Notes: generated by a model not told the origin, from the sequence alone. A stretch of DNA of 64,000 nt from an uncultured Clostridium sp. (GCA_930986425.1 CAKNJR010000010.1:1-64000), one strand, 5' to 3'; shown: positions 19,669 through 28,922, counted from the stretch's first letter. Numbers and translations are program-made.

Positions 19669-21657
19669 TTATAGATCTTCTAATGTAAACTCAAATTCTT
19701 CTCTAGAATGAGAATGAGCATCGCTGTCAGGAGTAATATGTGCAATTATACTTTTTAACTTTTTTCTAAAGATTGCGAAGGCATCTTTTTCAGGATTGTA
19801 TTTTTCTACTGGAGAAACATTAGCACTGTTCCTACGTATAGAAGATAATTTTTGAGCAATAAATGAATTTTCTTGCCTCAATGTTTGTATTTGAGCTTTG
19901 CTTTTTCCGAAACCTTTAGATTTACCTTTAATTGTAGGAAGATTTGAACCCGGTCTTGCTTCTCTTGACATCTTTTGTCTTGCAATTTCTTGGATATATT
20001 CTTTAGTAAATTTTCCATTATTACCATTTCCAAAATACGTGACCATATTATCATTTAATGATTGCATTTCAGGTGTATAATTACCTCCCAAATCTTGATT
20101 AGCACAAATGTACATATCTGCTAGCATTTCTCGAATATGTGGCTCACCTTGAGGTTCAGGTATAGGGTATCTAGCTAACTGAATTTTTAAGTCGAGATTT
20201 TTTAATTGTTCTTGCCTCAAATCCTCTTTACCTAGAAGTTTTCCTATAAATCCTATTTTTTTGCCTTGAAGTTCAGCTCTTTCTTGAGAATATTTTTTCA
20301 ATCTGGCATTTTGTAAAACCTGTCCAACTCTATCATATAATTTTAGTTTAAAAGAACTACCTAATTGTTCTCTGTATGACGCTTCTAAACTTGGAAAAGT
20401 GCTTGATGTTTCAGCCTCATAAGCTATACCATCTAATAATGGAGTAAGTTTAGATGAAATTTGCATAACGTCATCTAGACTTGAATCATCTTTAAGAGTC
20501 GTTTCTGAAACTTTTTGAGAAATACTTTGAATATTTTTATTAATTATATCAACTAATTCTTTGATAAATACTGGAGATTCTGTATCCAAATTAATGCCAA
20601 ATTTTTCTGCCAGAGCATTCATATCATTTTGAAAATTTATTAGGTGATTGTATGTAGTTTCAATATTATTTTGAAGTTTTGTACTAGTAGAAGGATATTC
20701 AGAAAATTTTTGAGAAAGGGAAGAGATAGTATTTTTTCTTTTTTCTTCAGCTTCTTTTTCTTTTTGCTCTATTTTATCTTGATTAACCATTTCTCTGGCC
20801 TTATCTATTTCTAACTCTTTTTCTCTACATAATCCTTCTAGTAATCTCTGCAATTTAGTTTTGTAATCTATTGTGTTTGCCATGTAAGAATCGTATCTAA
20901 TTTTAGTAAGTTGTTTTGTTTCTAAAATTTCAGCTTGTTCCTGAGAATCGCCATTTGCTTGTTCATAAGCTCTGTCTAAAGAAGCAAGTCTGCCTTCAAG
21001 ATAAAGAACTTCTTTCATGTCTTTTAAATTTGTAGAGAAGCCTTCTAATATTTCATCTTTTAGTGCTTTTAATTCTTCTGGATTAATTTCTGTTAAAGGA
21101 GCTTTTTTTATAGTAACATCATATGTACTAAAACTATATGGAGTATTGGGATGTGTTTCTCTAGTAATCTTTGATTCACAAAATGGTGATAAAATTATCT
21201 CATGTTCATTTTTAGAGTATTCATTTAAAAATGGTGCTGTATCTAAAAAAGGAACATTTGAATCCACTGAAAAATAAACAAGGGCACCATCGCCATATTC
21301 TGTAAAGGTTTTGGCAATACTTTCGTCTGTTGATGTTGATAAAAATTGTTTAACACTTCCACTAAGTTCTTGAGCTCTTTTGTTGCTTGTACCTCTTACT
21401 AAAAAGCTTGGGGTTATTCGGTTTCTTGACTCTTTATACATTGCGGAATATATATTTACAAAATCTTCAATATTTCTTTCGATATCTTTTTGATTTTCGG
21501 GTAATAGCCAACCAGTATTACTTAAGCTTTCGTAAATTTTAGGGTCAAAGTTTATTAAAAGATTTATGCTAGTATGACTAAATCCTAAATATCTATTTAT
21601 TGAAATTCTTTCTTGTTTTGTTAGTTGCTCCATAGCATATGCTTCTTGTATATCCAT
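19669..21657 (-). CDS. ADP-ribosyltransferase-like protein (R-S-ExE motif) with long helical C-terminal part
   Basis: 662 residues from ATG 21657, preceded by GGAGGAATT. Residues about 60-160 look like an ADP-ribosyltransferase of the cholera-toxin-like/C2-C3 type. An early arginine in FLVRGTS (R88), an STS motif in FLSTST (S107-T108-S109) and a glutamate pair in EHEIILSPF (E151, E153) occur in the right order and roughly the right spacing. E-x-E usually marks arginine-specific transferases. The rest is about 450 residues of charged helix and probable coiled coil (about 200-335), with a basic stretch near 585-600 and an acidic tail. No secretion signal is visible, so it could be an intracellular regulator, a toxin released another way, or phage-derived. 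No immunity gene is obvious. It is transcribed alone. Confidence 0.7.
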   Translation of the reverse strand: MDIQEAYAMEQLTKQERISINRYLGFSHTSINLLINFDPKIYESLSNTGWLLPENQKDIERNIEDFVNIYSAMYKESRNRITPSFLVRGTSNKRAQELSGSVKQFLSTSTDESIAKTFTEYGDGALVYFSVDSNVPFLDTAPFLNEYSKNEHEIILSPFCESKITRETHPNTPYSFSTYDVTIKKAPLTEINPEELKALKDEILEGFSTNLKDMKEVLYLEGRLASLDRAYEQANGDSQEQAEILETKQLTKIRYDSYMANTIDYKTKLQRLLEGLCREKELEIDKAREMVNQDKIEQKEKEAEEKRKNTISSLSQKFSEYPSTSTKLQNNIETTYNHLINFQNDMNALAEKFGINLDTESPVFIKELVDIINKNIQSISQKVSETTLKDDSSLDDVMQISSKLTPLLDGIAYEAETSSTFPSLEASYREQLGSSFKLKLYDRVGQVLQNARLKKYSQERAELQGKKIGFIGKLLGKEDLRQEQLKNLDLKIQLARYPIPEPQGEPHIREMLADMYICANQDLGGNYTPEMQSLNDNMVTYFGNGNNGKFTKEYIQEIARQKMSREARPGSNLPTIKGKSKGFGKSKAQIQTLRQENSFIAQKLSSIRRNSANVSPVEKYNPEKDAFAIFRKKLKSIIAHITPDSDAHSHSREEFEFTLEDL

Positions 21658-21688
21658 AGTATAATTCCTCCAAATTATTACTATTAAA

Positions 21689-21717
21689 ATTTTATATAAA
21701 CGAAAAAGAAATGTCAA
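21689..21717 (-). promoter_or_regulatory. Promoter of the ADP-ribosyltransferase-like gene
   Basis: On the minus strand: TTGACA (21717-21712), 17 bases, TAAAAT (21694-21689). It has a perfect -35 box and suggests strong expression. Confidence 0.65.
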
Positions 21718-21820
21718 TAATTTGAACTAATAAATATTAGTAAAAAATTAATATATTCTAAGGTATACAAGCAATATAACACAAATATAAAGAGCGTCGT
21801 ATGACGATCTATCTTTTATA

Positions 21821-22513
21821 TTATAAACTATCTGTCCAGTTTTGAATATCTGAATCTGATGGATTTGACCTAAAACGATGTCCTTCAAGCCAATTTCCAC
21901 CATTTGCTTCTTCTGCTAGCAATTCTCCGCTTCTACCTAAACCAGAAGATGATGATGTACAGAATGGGATAACAGTTTTTCCATTAAAATCATTTGCTTT
22001 AACAAATGTATCTACTGGCCATGCAGCAATACCCCACCAAATAGGATATCCAATTAATACAGTATCATAATCGTCCCAGTTTTCTACTGTAGTAGAAACT
22101 AATTCAACATTTCTTAGTGATTCATCTGCATATTCTCTTGATACTCTTGAGTTATCATCAGTCCAGTTTAAATCAGCATTTGAGTATTCATCAACTGGTT
22201 GAATTTCAAAAATATCTGCATTTAAGTTTTCAGCAATTTGCTGAGCAACCGCTTCTGTGTGATTTTGTGCTGAGTAATAAACTACTAAAACTCTTCCTAA
22301 ATCACCGCTACTATTTTCGTTGTTTCCTATGGTTTCATTTGTAGAATTATTATTTGTTTGACTGTCGTCTGCTACACTTACGCTGTCATTTCTGTTTTGA
22401 GAACTAGCTTGATTTTCGCTTCCTCCATTATTTTGTGAAATAAAATACCATGCTCCTAATGCAATAACAAGTATTACTACTATTGCAATTCCAATAATTA
22501 AATTCTTATTCAT
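21821..22513 (-). CDS. Membrane-anchored flavodoxin
   Basis: About 230 residues; an ATG at 22513 has the better ribosome-site spacing, though GTG 22519 is possible. An N-terminal membrane helix (about 5-26) and an N/S-rich linker lead into a flavodoxin domain. LVVYYSAQNHTEAVA is the FMN phosphate loop, DTVLIGYPIWWGIAAWPV binds the flavin ring, and PFCTSSSSGLG follows. It is of the flavodoxin_4 type seen in gut Firmicutes, tethered outside the membrane, where it may carry electrons to an unknown partner. It is a single gene. Confidence 0.85.
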   Translation of the reverse strand: MNKNLIIGIAIVVILVIALGAWYFISQNNGGSENQASSQNRNDSVSVADDSQTNNNSTNETIGNNENSSGDLGRVLVVYYSAQNHTEAVAQQIAENLNADIFEIQPVDEYSNADLNWTDDNSRVSREYADESLRNVELVSTTVENWDDYDTVLIGYPIWWGIAAWPVDTFVKANDFNGKTVIPFCTSSSSGLGRSGELLAEEANGGNWLEGHRFRSNPSDSDIQNWTDSL

Positions 22514-22721
22514 TTTCACTCATCCTTTCTTTTTTAATTTAATTACAACGTAATTATACAAGGCGGTAGTCGGTACCGGTCAAGGGTTTTTGAAAAAATT
22601 TTTATAATATAGGAAGAACTTAATTTTTCATATATAATTCAAATGTTTTATGCTTTTTAGATTTGACTTTCAGCCTATTATGCTATAAAATTTGACTAAA
22701 TAAAATATAAAGGATAGCCTT

Positions 22722-23435
22722 ATGAAAGAAAATATGATAATTATTTATGATTTTGATGGAACATTAACACCGTATTCTTTACCACAATATGAAATTATTA
22801 AAAAGTGTGGGTATGATGATAATAAACTGATAGAGAGAATAAAAAACGAAATAAATGCCAACAATAGTTTAAATCTATACCAAGCATATTTTAAATGTTA
22901 TGTAGATATATTAAAAGAACATAATATTGAATTAAATATGGATAGCATATGTTTAGGAGTAGATAAGACAAGATTTAATAAAAGCGTAGAAGAATATTTT
23001 AACAGAATGCAGTTTAGTAAAACTGGAATAAAACATTATATTATAACATCAGGTATAAAAGAGTATGTTAAAAGAACTAGTATAGGTAGTTTAGTAAATG
23101 ATATTTATGGTGTAACCTTTAAACGAGATGGGGAGAAAATAACAGAAATTGATTTTTTAGTTACTGATAAAAAGAAAGTTGATATAATTAAAGAAATTGC
23201 TCAAGAAAATTCTAATAAGAATATTGTTTATCTTGGCGATGGATTAACTGATGCTGATGCATTTGAATATGTACATAGTATTAGTGGAAAGAGCATTTTT
23301 ATAATGGCGAATAATGATGCAATCGAAAATTATAAAAAACTTAAGAAACAGGGAATAATAGATGAGGGGTTTGATGCAGATTTTAGTGAAGGCTCTGATT
23401 TAGATAATTTTCTAAAAGTGTTAATAAATTTTTGA
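22722..23435 (+). CDS. HAD-superfamily phosphatase
   Basis: 237 residues. HAD motif I is YDFDGTLT (residues 9-16), motif II the serine/threonine in HYIITSG (about 106-112), motif III a lysine near VTDKKKVD and motif IV YLGDGLTDADAF (about 170-181). The fold is like phosphoserine phosphatase. The substrate is unknown. It ends at the strong hairpin at 23494. Confidence 0.85.
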   Translation: MKENMIIIYDFDGTLTPYSLPQYEIIKKCGYDDNKLIERIKNEINANNSLNLYQAYFKCYVDILKEHNIELNMDSICLGVDKTRFNKSVEEYFNRMQFSKTGIKHYIITSGIKEYVKRTSIGSLVNDIYGVTFKRDGEKITEIDFLVTDKKKVDIIKEIAQENSNKNIVYLGDGLTDADAFEYVHSISGKSIFIMANNDAIENYKKLKKQGIIDEGFDADFSEGSDLDNFLKVLINF

Positions 23436-23493
23436 ATTTGTAATAATAGTTTAAAAATATTAATTTTAGTTTTAGATAAAATATATACAATTA

Positions 23494-23544
23494 ACGGTAA
23501 GAGACAGGCAACTTTGGAGTCCCTGCCTCTTACCGTTTTTTTTT
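23494..23544. terminator. Long stem terminator, probably bidirectional
   Basis: A 15-base stem with one mismatch (23494-23508 with 23522-23536) is followed by nine T. It is GC-rich for this region. It separates the HAD gene from the leftward cassette 2. Confidence 0.85.
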
Positions 23545-23600
23545 ATTAAATTTCAAAATGATGTGTACACTCATTTGCTTCACATCACTAAAACCGACTT

Positions 23601-24194
23601 TTAAAATGTCAGTTCAGGAGGCAAGCTCATGGTATGCGGCAGACAAACAAAGTGAATATGGTCTGTTTCATCTTCGAGGATGTCAATAGCACATGCTTCA
23701 AAGCCAAATTTCTGGTTTTTATAATTCTGTTTTTGGCCCCAGTCGATAGTGATTGGCATCCATTCATGAACAATGGTACCTTGAGGTGAGTATTGCATGC
23801 CTTTACCACGGATGGTAAAGGGAGGACGAAAGCTAGATTTGGAAAATACCCACAAGTGATAAACGTTTGCGTCGTTTATCAGTTCTTTTTCCGGCGGATA
23901 GATTTCCAGTGCGACAAAATCTTTGCCTAACATTGGAAGAGAGTTCTTTATTTGAATTTTTTCTCGTGTGGTCATGAGTTCTGCTGGATAACTGAGCCGC
24001 TCTAACAGAGTTTTTTGCTTCTCGGGGAGAACTTTGGCCATTATTAAATAAGTGAATTCTCCCCATTGTGAGTTGCCAAATCTTATTCCAACACAATAGG
24101 CAACCTTTCCAATTTGCGTTGTATATACTTCTTCGAAAGGAAATGGTGTGGTATTGGGTCGTTGACTCCAAATACAATTGTCTAACCGTTCCAT
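23601..24194 (-). CDS. Protein of unknown function, GC-shifted (cassette 2)
   Basis: 197 residues from ATG 24194, preceded by AAGGAGA. It is soluble, with no signal or membrane helix; I recognise no family. Visible stretches are GKVAYCVGIRFGNSQWGEFTYL, ALEIYPPEKEL and GTIVHEWMPITIDWG. Base and codon use differ sharply from the neighbours (CTC, GCC, CAG, CGG), so it looks imported. CGG is used twice as ordinary sense (residue 3 and at 23997-23999); in both cases a +1 reading would hit a stop soon. It has a perfect consensus promoter and a strong hairpin, and is transcribed alone. Confidence 0.7.
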   Translation of the reverse strand: MERLDNCIWSQRPNTTPFPFEEVYTTQIGKVAYCVGIRFGNSQWGEFTYLIMAKVLPEKQKTLLERLSYPAELMTTREKIQIKNSLPMLGKDFVALEIYPPEKELINDANVYHLWVFSKSSFRPPFTIRGKGMQYSPQGTIVHEWMPITIDWGQKQNYKNQKFGFEACAIDILEDETDHIHFVCLPHTMSLPPELTF

Positions 24195-24231
24195 GATGCA
24201 AGTCTCCTTTTTTGCAAAATTTACATAATAC

Positions 24232-24260
24232 ATTATAATATAAAATAGAAATATTGTCAA
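24232..24260 (-). promoter_or_regulatory. Consensus promoter of cassette 2
   Basis: On the minus strand: TTGACA (24260-24255), 17 bases, TATAAT (24237-24232). Both boxes match the sigma-A consensus exactly. Confidence 0.8.
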
Positions 24261-24326
24261 TTTTGCATTGATTTTTATATGCCATAATGATATATTAAAT
24301 GACAAGTACTATAGGAGATTTTCATA

Positions 24327-24497
24327 ATGAATTTGAAAGTAAAATTAAATTTTTTATTAGCTAAGTTAGGTTTGCTTTTTATGAGAGGAAATAATAAACA
24401 ATTAAAATCAGGAAAAGAAGAAGGATATGTTTTACTTGAAGAAGATAAAACTCGTGATAATTTGCAGGGGAATGAAGACAAAGAAGTTAGGCAATAG
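24327..24497 (+). CDS. Possible small protein, 56 residues
   Basis: It starts at ATG 24327 with ATAGGAGA in front. A short hydrophobic helix with basic start (MNLKVKLNFLLAKLGLLF) is followed by a charged tail rich in K, E and D. No family is recognised. It is credible because of the ribosome site but unproven. Confidence 0.4.
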   Translation: MNLKVKLNFLLAKLGLLFMRGNNKQLKSGKEEGYVLLEEDKTRDNLQGNEDKEVRQ

Positions 24498-24633
24498 GAG
24501 AAGAATAGATAAAGAGGATTAGGAGTATAAAAAAATAATGAAGACAATATATAATTTGGGGTAGTTTCATTTCACAAGTCAATATAGCAATAAAAGGATA
24601 AATTAATAGTCGGATAATAAAGGGAAATATGGT

Positions 24634-25386
24634 ATGAAAATAATCAGTTATAATCTAAATGGTTTAAGAGCAGCTAGTAAACTAAATGTATTAAATTGGT
24701 TGAAAAACGAGAATGCAGATATATTGTGCTTGCAAGAAGTAAGAGCAGAACAAAGTATATGTGAAAAAATTCTAAAAGACTTCAATGAGTATAATATTGT
24801 ATATAATTGTGGCAAAATCAAGGGATATTCTGGGACTATTACCTTAAGTAAAATTAAACCTATAAAAGTTGTATTTGGATTTGGTAATGAAGAAGATATT
24901 GAGGGAAGAACTATAACTACTTTTTTTAGTGATTTTGTTGTGGTAAATTGTTATGTCCCAAATGGTTCTAAAAGATTAGAATATAAAAAAGAATTCATAA
25001 GAAATTTAACAGTCTATGTAAATAGTCTACTAAAAAGTTTTAAAAAAATATTTATATGTTGTGATGCTAATATTGCACATACAGAATTAGATGTTAATAA
25101 GCCAAAAGAAACTTCAAAAAAGTCGGGATTTTTATTAGAAGAAAGGGTTTTAATAAATAGATTATTAGAAAATAATTTTATAGATTCCTTTAGAGAATTG
25201 AATCCAGAATTAATTCAATATACTTGGAGGTCATATAGAGCCAGAAAAGAAAAAAATGACTTTGGATGGAGGTTTAGGTTTGATTATATTATTTGTAGTA
25301 AAAATTTAAAAGATAGAATAAAGAGGTGCTACTCACAGGACTTGGAGTATAGTGACCATCTTCCTGTTATATTGGAGGTAACGTAA
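24634..25386 (+). CDS. exoA: Exodeoxyribonuclease III/AP endonuclease
   Basis: 250 residues. The exonuclease III family of metal-dependent AP endonucleases repairs abasic sites. The N-terminal SYNLNGLRAA, the metal ligand in CLQEVRAEQ (about residue 36), NCYVPNGSKRLEYK, CCDANIAHTELD and the terminal YSDHLPVILEV with the catalytic Asp-His are all visible. Length is typical. Confidence 0.92.
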   Translation: MKIISYNLNGLRAASKLNVLNWLKNENADILCLQEVRAEQSICEKILKDFNEYNIVYNCGKIKGYSGTITLSKIKPIKVVFGFGNEEDIEGRTITTFFSDFVVVNCYVPNGSKRLEYKKEFIRNLTVYVNSLLKSFKKIFICCDANIAHTELDVNKPKETSKKSGFLLEERVLINRLLENNFIDSFRELNPELIQYTWRSYRARKEKNDFGWRFRFDYIICSKNLKDRIKRCYSQDLEYSDHLPVILEVT

Positions 25387-25479
25387 ATGGAAAGATAATT
25401 GATTATGGAGCACCAAAATGTATTATTCCAAAAAATGATAATAAGTTAGAAATGAAAGAATAGGAGATAAGGAAAAATT

Positions 25480-25926
25480 ATGGATATATTAATAGAAAAG
25501 CTAGAAAAGAAAGATTTAAAAGAAGCCATTAGTATTTATGATAACAATCATAATCTAAAAACTAATTATGAAAAATTATTGAATACTTATGATAATATAT
25601 ATAACAATCCTGCTTATCATAATATAGTTGCAAAAATAAATGGTGAAGTTGTTGGATTAGCGTCGATTATTATTAATTATGACATAGTAGAAGAATTAAA
25701 ACCTTTTCTTACAATTTGGAATTTTGGTGTAAAAAAAGAATATAGAAGACAAAAAATTGGAACTAAAATGTTTGAATATATTTATGATTTTGCTAAGAAA
25801 AATAATTGCGATTTTATTTCTTTAATAGCAGAAACTGAGAATGAAGCGGCACAGTCATTTTATGATAGCTTAGGATACATGAGAGAAGTAGGATATGTAA
25901 AGTTAGTAAATAAAAAAACTTGGTAA
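25480..25926 (+). CDS. GNAT-family N-acetyltransferase
   Basis: 148 residues. The acetyl-CoA loop reads VKKEYRRQKIGTKMFEY (about 87-103), followed by the motif B helix ENEAAQSFYDSLGYMREVGYVKL. The substrate is unknown. It starts ten or so bases after AGGAGAT and is probably co-read with the neighbours. Confidence 0.85.
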   Translation: MDILIEKLEKKDLKEAISIYDNNHNLKTNYEKLLNTYDNIYNNPAYHNIVAKINGEVVGLASIIINYDIVEELKPFLTIWNFGVKKEYRRQKIGTKMFEYIYDFAKKNNCDFISLIAETENEAAQSFYDSLGYMREVGYVKLVNKKTW

Positions 25927-25992
25927 TATAAATAAGTATTATTAATTACTGAAAATTTAAGAATTGGGGCATTCAATAGGGAGGAACTAATT

Positions 25993-26592
25993 ATGAGAAT
26001 TGGAATAGATATAGATGGTGTTTTAACAGATGTTGAGCGTTGGCAATTAGATTATGGTAGTAAATTTTATTATGAAAGATATCAAGAAGAAATAGTAGAT
26101 TTTGAAGGATATGATACAAACCAAATCTTTAATGTTGATGACAAATAAGATGAAGAGTTTTGGAGAGAATATTTTAAAGAATATTCTTTAAATGTAGAAG
26201 CAAGAAAATTTGCAAATGAAGTTATTGATAAATTAAAACAAGATAGGCACCAAATTTATATAATAACAGCAAGAGGAAGTTTCTTATCTCATTCAGCAGA
26301 TGTAATGAGCATTGAAGAAAATCAACAAATAGTTTTAAACTGGCTAAAAAATAATCATATAAATTATGATAAAATAATATTTAGTCCAGAAGATAAGCTA
26401 GATATTTGTAAAGAAAATAATATAGATTTAATGATTGAAGATAAAGTAGATAATATAAATAAAATATCAAAAATAATACCAGTAATTTGTTTTCATGCAG
26501 GATATAATAAAGATTGTGAAAATACTAATATTATTAGATGTTATAGTTGGTATGATATATATAGTAAAATAAATAAACTTGCAAAAGTGTGA
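25993..26592 (+). pseudogene. HAD-like 5'-nucleotidase (NT5C type) interrupted by one in-frame stop
   Basis: A 199-codon frame starts at ATG 25993 behind GGGAGGAAC. The N-terminal nucleophile motif is GIDIDGVLTDVERW and a later IYIITARGS carries motif II. IFSPEDKLDICKENNIDLMIEDK carries motifs III and IV. A single TAA at 26146-26148 (codon 52) splits it; everything before and after stays open in the same frame to the stop at 26592. Either it is a very fresh nonsense mutant or the sequence has one base error. Confidence 0.75.
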
Positions 26593-26644
26593 TTTTGGCG
26601 ATATAAATCAGAAAATAAAAGATTTAGTAAAAAAGGAGGGCTAT

Positions 26645-27226
26645 ATGAAACTCACAAGCAATGATGCTTTAAATATGCTTGAAAAAATAAGAAAAGAAGT
26701 AGAAAATGACCATTGGATAGACCATTCTATTTGTGTAGGAAACACAGCAGGAAAAATAGCAGAAAGTTTGAAACTTGATGTAGATTTTGCTAAAACTTTA
26801 GGTTATATTCATGATATAGGTAAAAAGATAAATGGTCCTAAAAATCACAGTGTTAATGGTTACTATTATATTAAAGAATTGGGATATGATGAAGAATATG
26901 CAAACATTTGTCTAACACATTCATTTTTAAATAATGATGTTAATTGTGTTGCAGGCGGAATACCTGAAGATATACCTTTTAGAACTAAATTCATAAAAGA
27001 GCATGAATACACAATTTATGAAAAGATAATTAATTTATGTGATTTAATGTGTACTGATAAAGTGATGACAGTGGACAAGAGATTGATTGATTTAATTATA
27101 AGAAAGGGTGCTCATGAAAATACACAATATCATGTAAAAGAAACATATAAGTTAAAAGAATATTTTGACAGTAAATTGGGTGTTAAAGTTTATGATTTGT
27201 TTCCAGAAATAAAGGATAATTTGTAA
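26645..27226 (+). CDS. HD-domain phosphohydrolase
   Basis: 193 residues. ATG 26645 is chosen because AAGGAGGG lies just before it; an upstream in-frame ATG at 26579 overlaps the previous gene. The HD motif is complete: H27 in HWIDHS, H56-D57 in GYIHDIGKK and H in NHSVNGYYY. Members hydrolyse nucleotides or small phosphate esters, and the neighbouring nucleotidase and deoxyribosyltransferase-like genes point to nucleotide clean-up. Confidence 0.85.
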   Translation: MKLTSNDALNMLEKIRKEVENDHWIDHSICVGNTAGKIAESLKLDVDFAKTLGYIHDIGKKINGPKNHSVNGYYYIKELGYDEEYANICLTHSFLNNDVNCVAGGIPEDIPFRTKFIKEHEYTIYEKIINLCDLMCTDKVMTVDKRLIDLIIRKGAHENTQYHVKETYKLKEYFDSKLGVKVYDLFPEIKDNL

Positions 27227-27243
27227 TAAAGAGGTTTAATAAA

Positions 27244-27555
27244 ATGGATAAGAAATATAAAGTAATAACTCTATGTGGTTCAATTAAATTTAAAGAAGAA
27301 TTTTTAAAAATGCAAGAAAAACTTACTCTGGATAGGAATATAGTTTTAACTCCTAATTCTTTTCAAAGCATTAAAAAGGAGAAAATCAACGAGCAAACAA
27401 AAAAGATGTTAGATGAAATGCATAGACAAAAAATAGATATGTCAGATGCAATTTTTGTTATTAATGTAAACGGATATATTGGAGAAAGCACAAAAAATGA
27501 AATAGAATATGCCAAATCTAAGAATAAAGAAATTTTATATTTAGAAAAGAAATAA
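27244..27555 (+). CDS. Nucleoside 2-deoxyribosyltransferase-like protein
   Basis: 103 residues. VITLCGSIKFKEEFLKMQ at the N-terminus and MSDAIFVINVNGYIGESTKNEIEYAK near the C-terminus match small Clostridial proteins of the nucleoside deoxyribosyltransferase superfamily; the E in GEST is the usual catalytic position. It follows the HD gene by 17 bases and is probably in the same operon. Confidence 0.75.
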   Translation: MDKKYKVITLCGSIKFKEEFLKMQEKLTLDRNIVLTPNSFQSIKKEKINEQTKKMLDEMHRQKIDMSDAIFVINVNGYIGESTKNEIEYAKSKNKEILYLEKK

Positions 27556-27664
27556 TAGTAGGCTTAAAAAATGTATATCAAAACTCTTAAAATTTGTATA
27601 TCACTATAGATATTAGCTGAATAATATGATATACTTTATTGAGTAAAAAATTAAGGAGAATTAC

Positions 27665-28777
27665 ATGTTAGACATAGATGAGATATCAAGGCAAATTAAT
27701 AATTTAAAAACAAAGCTTTCAGATTTAAAAGAATCGATGAAACTATCTGAGGTAGAAAAAGAATTAGCAAATTTAGAAAAGCAAACTTTAAGTCAAGACT
27801 TTTGGCAAGACACAGAAAACCAAGCCAAAGTTCTATCAAAAATATCTTCTTTAAAAAAGAAGGTTACATTATTTAAAGATGTAGAAAATGACTTAAATGC
27901 TACTCAGGAAATCTTTGATTTAGTTGTAGAAGAAAATGATAATAATTTAGAAAAAGAAATAATTGATGCACTTAAAAATTTAGAAAATAAAATTAATGAA
28001 CTTGAAATTTCTACACTTCTTTCTGGCAAATATGATGCGAATAATGCAATAATTACAATTCATCCAGGAGCAGGAGGAACAGAGGCTCAAGATTGGGCTG
28101 AAATGCTTTATAGAATGTATACTAGATGGGCAAATGCAAATGATTTTAAAGTAGAAGAATTGGATTATTTAGATGGGGAAGAGGCAGGAATTAAAAGTGT
28201 TACTTTTCAAGTTTCAGGAGAGTATGCTTATGGCTATTTAAAAAGTGAACATGGTGTTCATAGATTAGTTAGAATTTCTCCGTTTGATAGTGGTGGAAGA
28301 AGACATACATCTTTTGCCTCAGTTGAAGTTTTACCTGAAATAAATGAAGACGAAGATATATACATTAATCCAGATGACATTAAAATGGATGTTTTTAGGT
28401 CTTCTGGTGCAGGAGGACAACATATAAATAAAACATCTTCAGCAGTTAGACTTACTCACATTCCTACTGGAATCGTCGTTGCTTGTCAAACTGAAAGAAG
28501 CCAATTTCAAAATAGAGATACAGCTATGAAAATGCTTAAATCCAAATTACTAGCATTAAAAGAAAAGGCAAATAAAGAAACAATAGATGATTTAAAAGGC
28601 GTTCAAATGGACATTGCATGGGGAAGTCAAATACGCTCGTATGTATTTTGCCCATATACCTTAGTAAAAGACCACAGAACTAATTATGAAGTGGGGGATG
28701 TACAAGGTGTTATGGATGGAAACCTAAATGGATTCATTTTTTCATATTTGAAATATATCGCAAATGAAAATACTTAA
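27665..28777 (+). CDS. prfB: Peptide chain release factor 2
   Basis: 370 residues, full length. RF2 ends translation at UAA and UGA. The stop-recognition SPF motif (VRISPFDSGGRRH) and the catalytic GGQ loop (SGAGGQHINKTSSAVR) are intact. Unlike most bacterial prfB genes, the frame is continuous from ATG 27665 and there is no CTT-TGA-C shift site near codon 25, so the usual autoregulatory +1 frameshift is missing. Confidence 0.96.
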   Translation: MLDIDEISRQINNLKTKLSDLKESMKLSEVEKELANLEKQTLSQDFWQDTENQAKVLSKISSLKKKVTLFKDVENDLNATQEIFDLVVEENDNNLEKEIIDALKNLENKINELEISTLLSGKYDANNAIITIHPGAGGTEAQDWAEMLYRMYTRWANANDFKVEELDYLDGEEAGIKSVTFQVSGEYAYGYLKSEHGVHRLVRISPFDSGGRRHTSFASVEVLPEINEDEDIYINPDDIKMDVFRSSGAGGQHINKTSSAVRLTHIPTGIVVACQTERSQFQNRDTAMKMLKSKLLALKEKANKETIDDLKGVQMDIAWGSQIRSYVFCPYTLVKDHRTNYEVGDVQGVMDGNLNGFIFSYLKYIANENT

Positions 28778-28922
28778 CCAACTATATAAAGTAAAGACAG
28801 AGTAAAAATTAAAAGCATTTTAATAGTTTTATAAAGTAAAAAGATAAATCTTTGTTAAATGCTTCACAAAACAGAAATGTTGTGCTAAGATATTATTATG
28901 AAAAACAAAGGAGGTAAATTAA

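Noticed and set aside
23833-24285. Second minus-strand gene inside cassette 2
   Set aside because: It overlaps the better supported 197-codon frame in another phase and reads as basic, low-complexity sequence.
25387-25470. Open stretch between exoA and the GNAT that could be a gene remnant (reads GKIIDYGAPKCIIPKNDNKL)
   Set aside because: No start codon in that frame and too short to assign.
25993-26592. Recoding of TAA as sense in the nucleotidase
   Set aside because: TAA is used as a normal stop throughout the window, so a point mutation or an error is the simpler reading.
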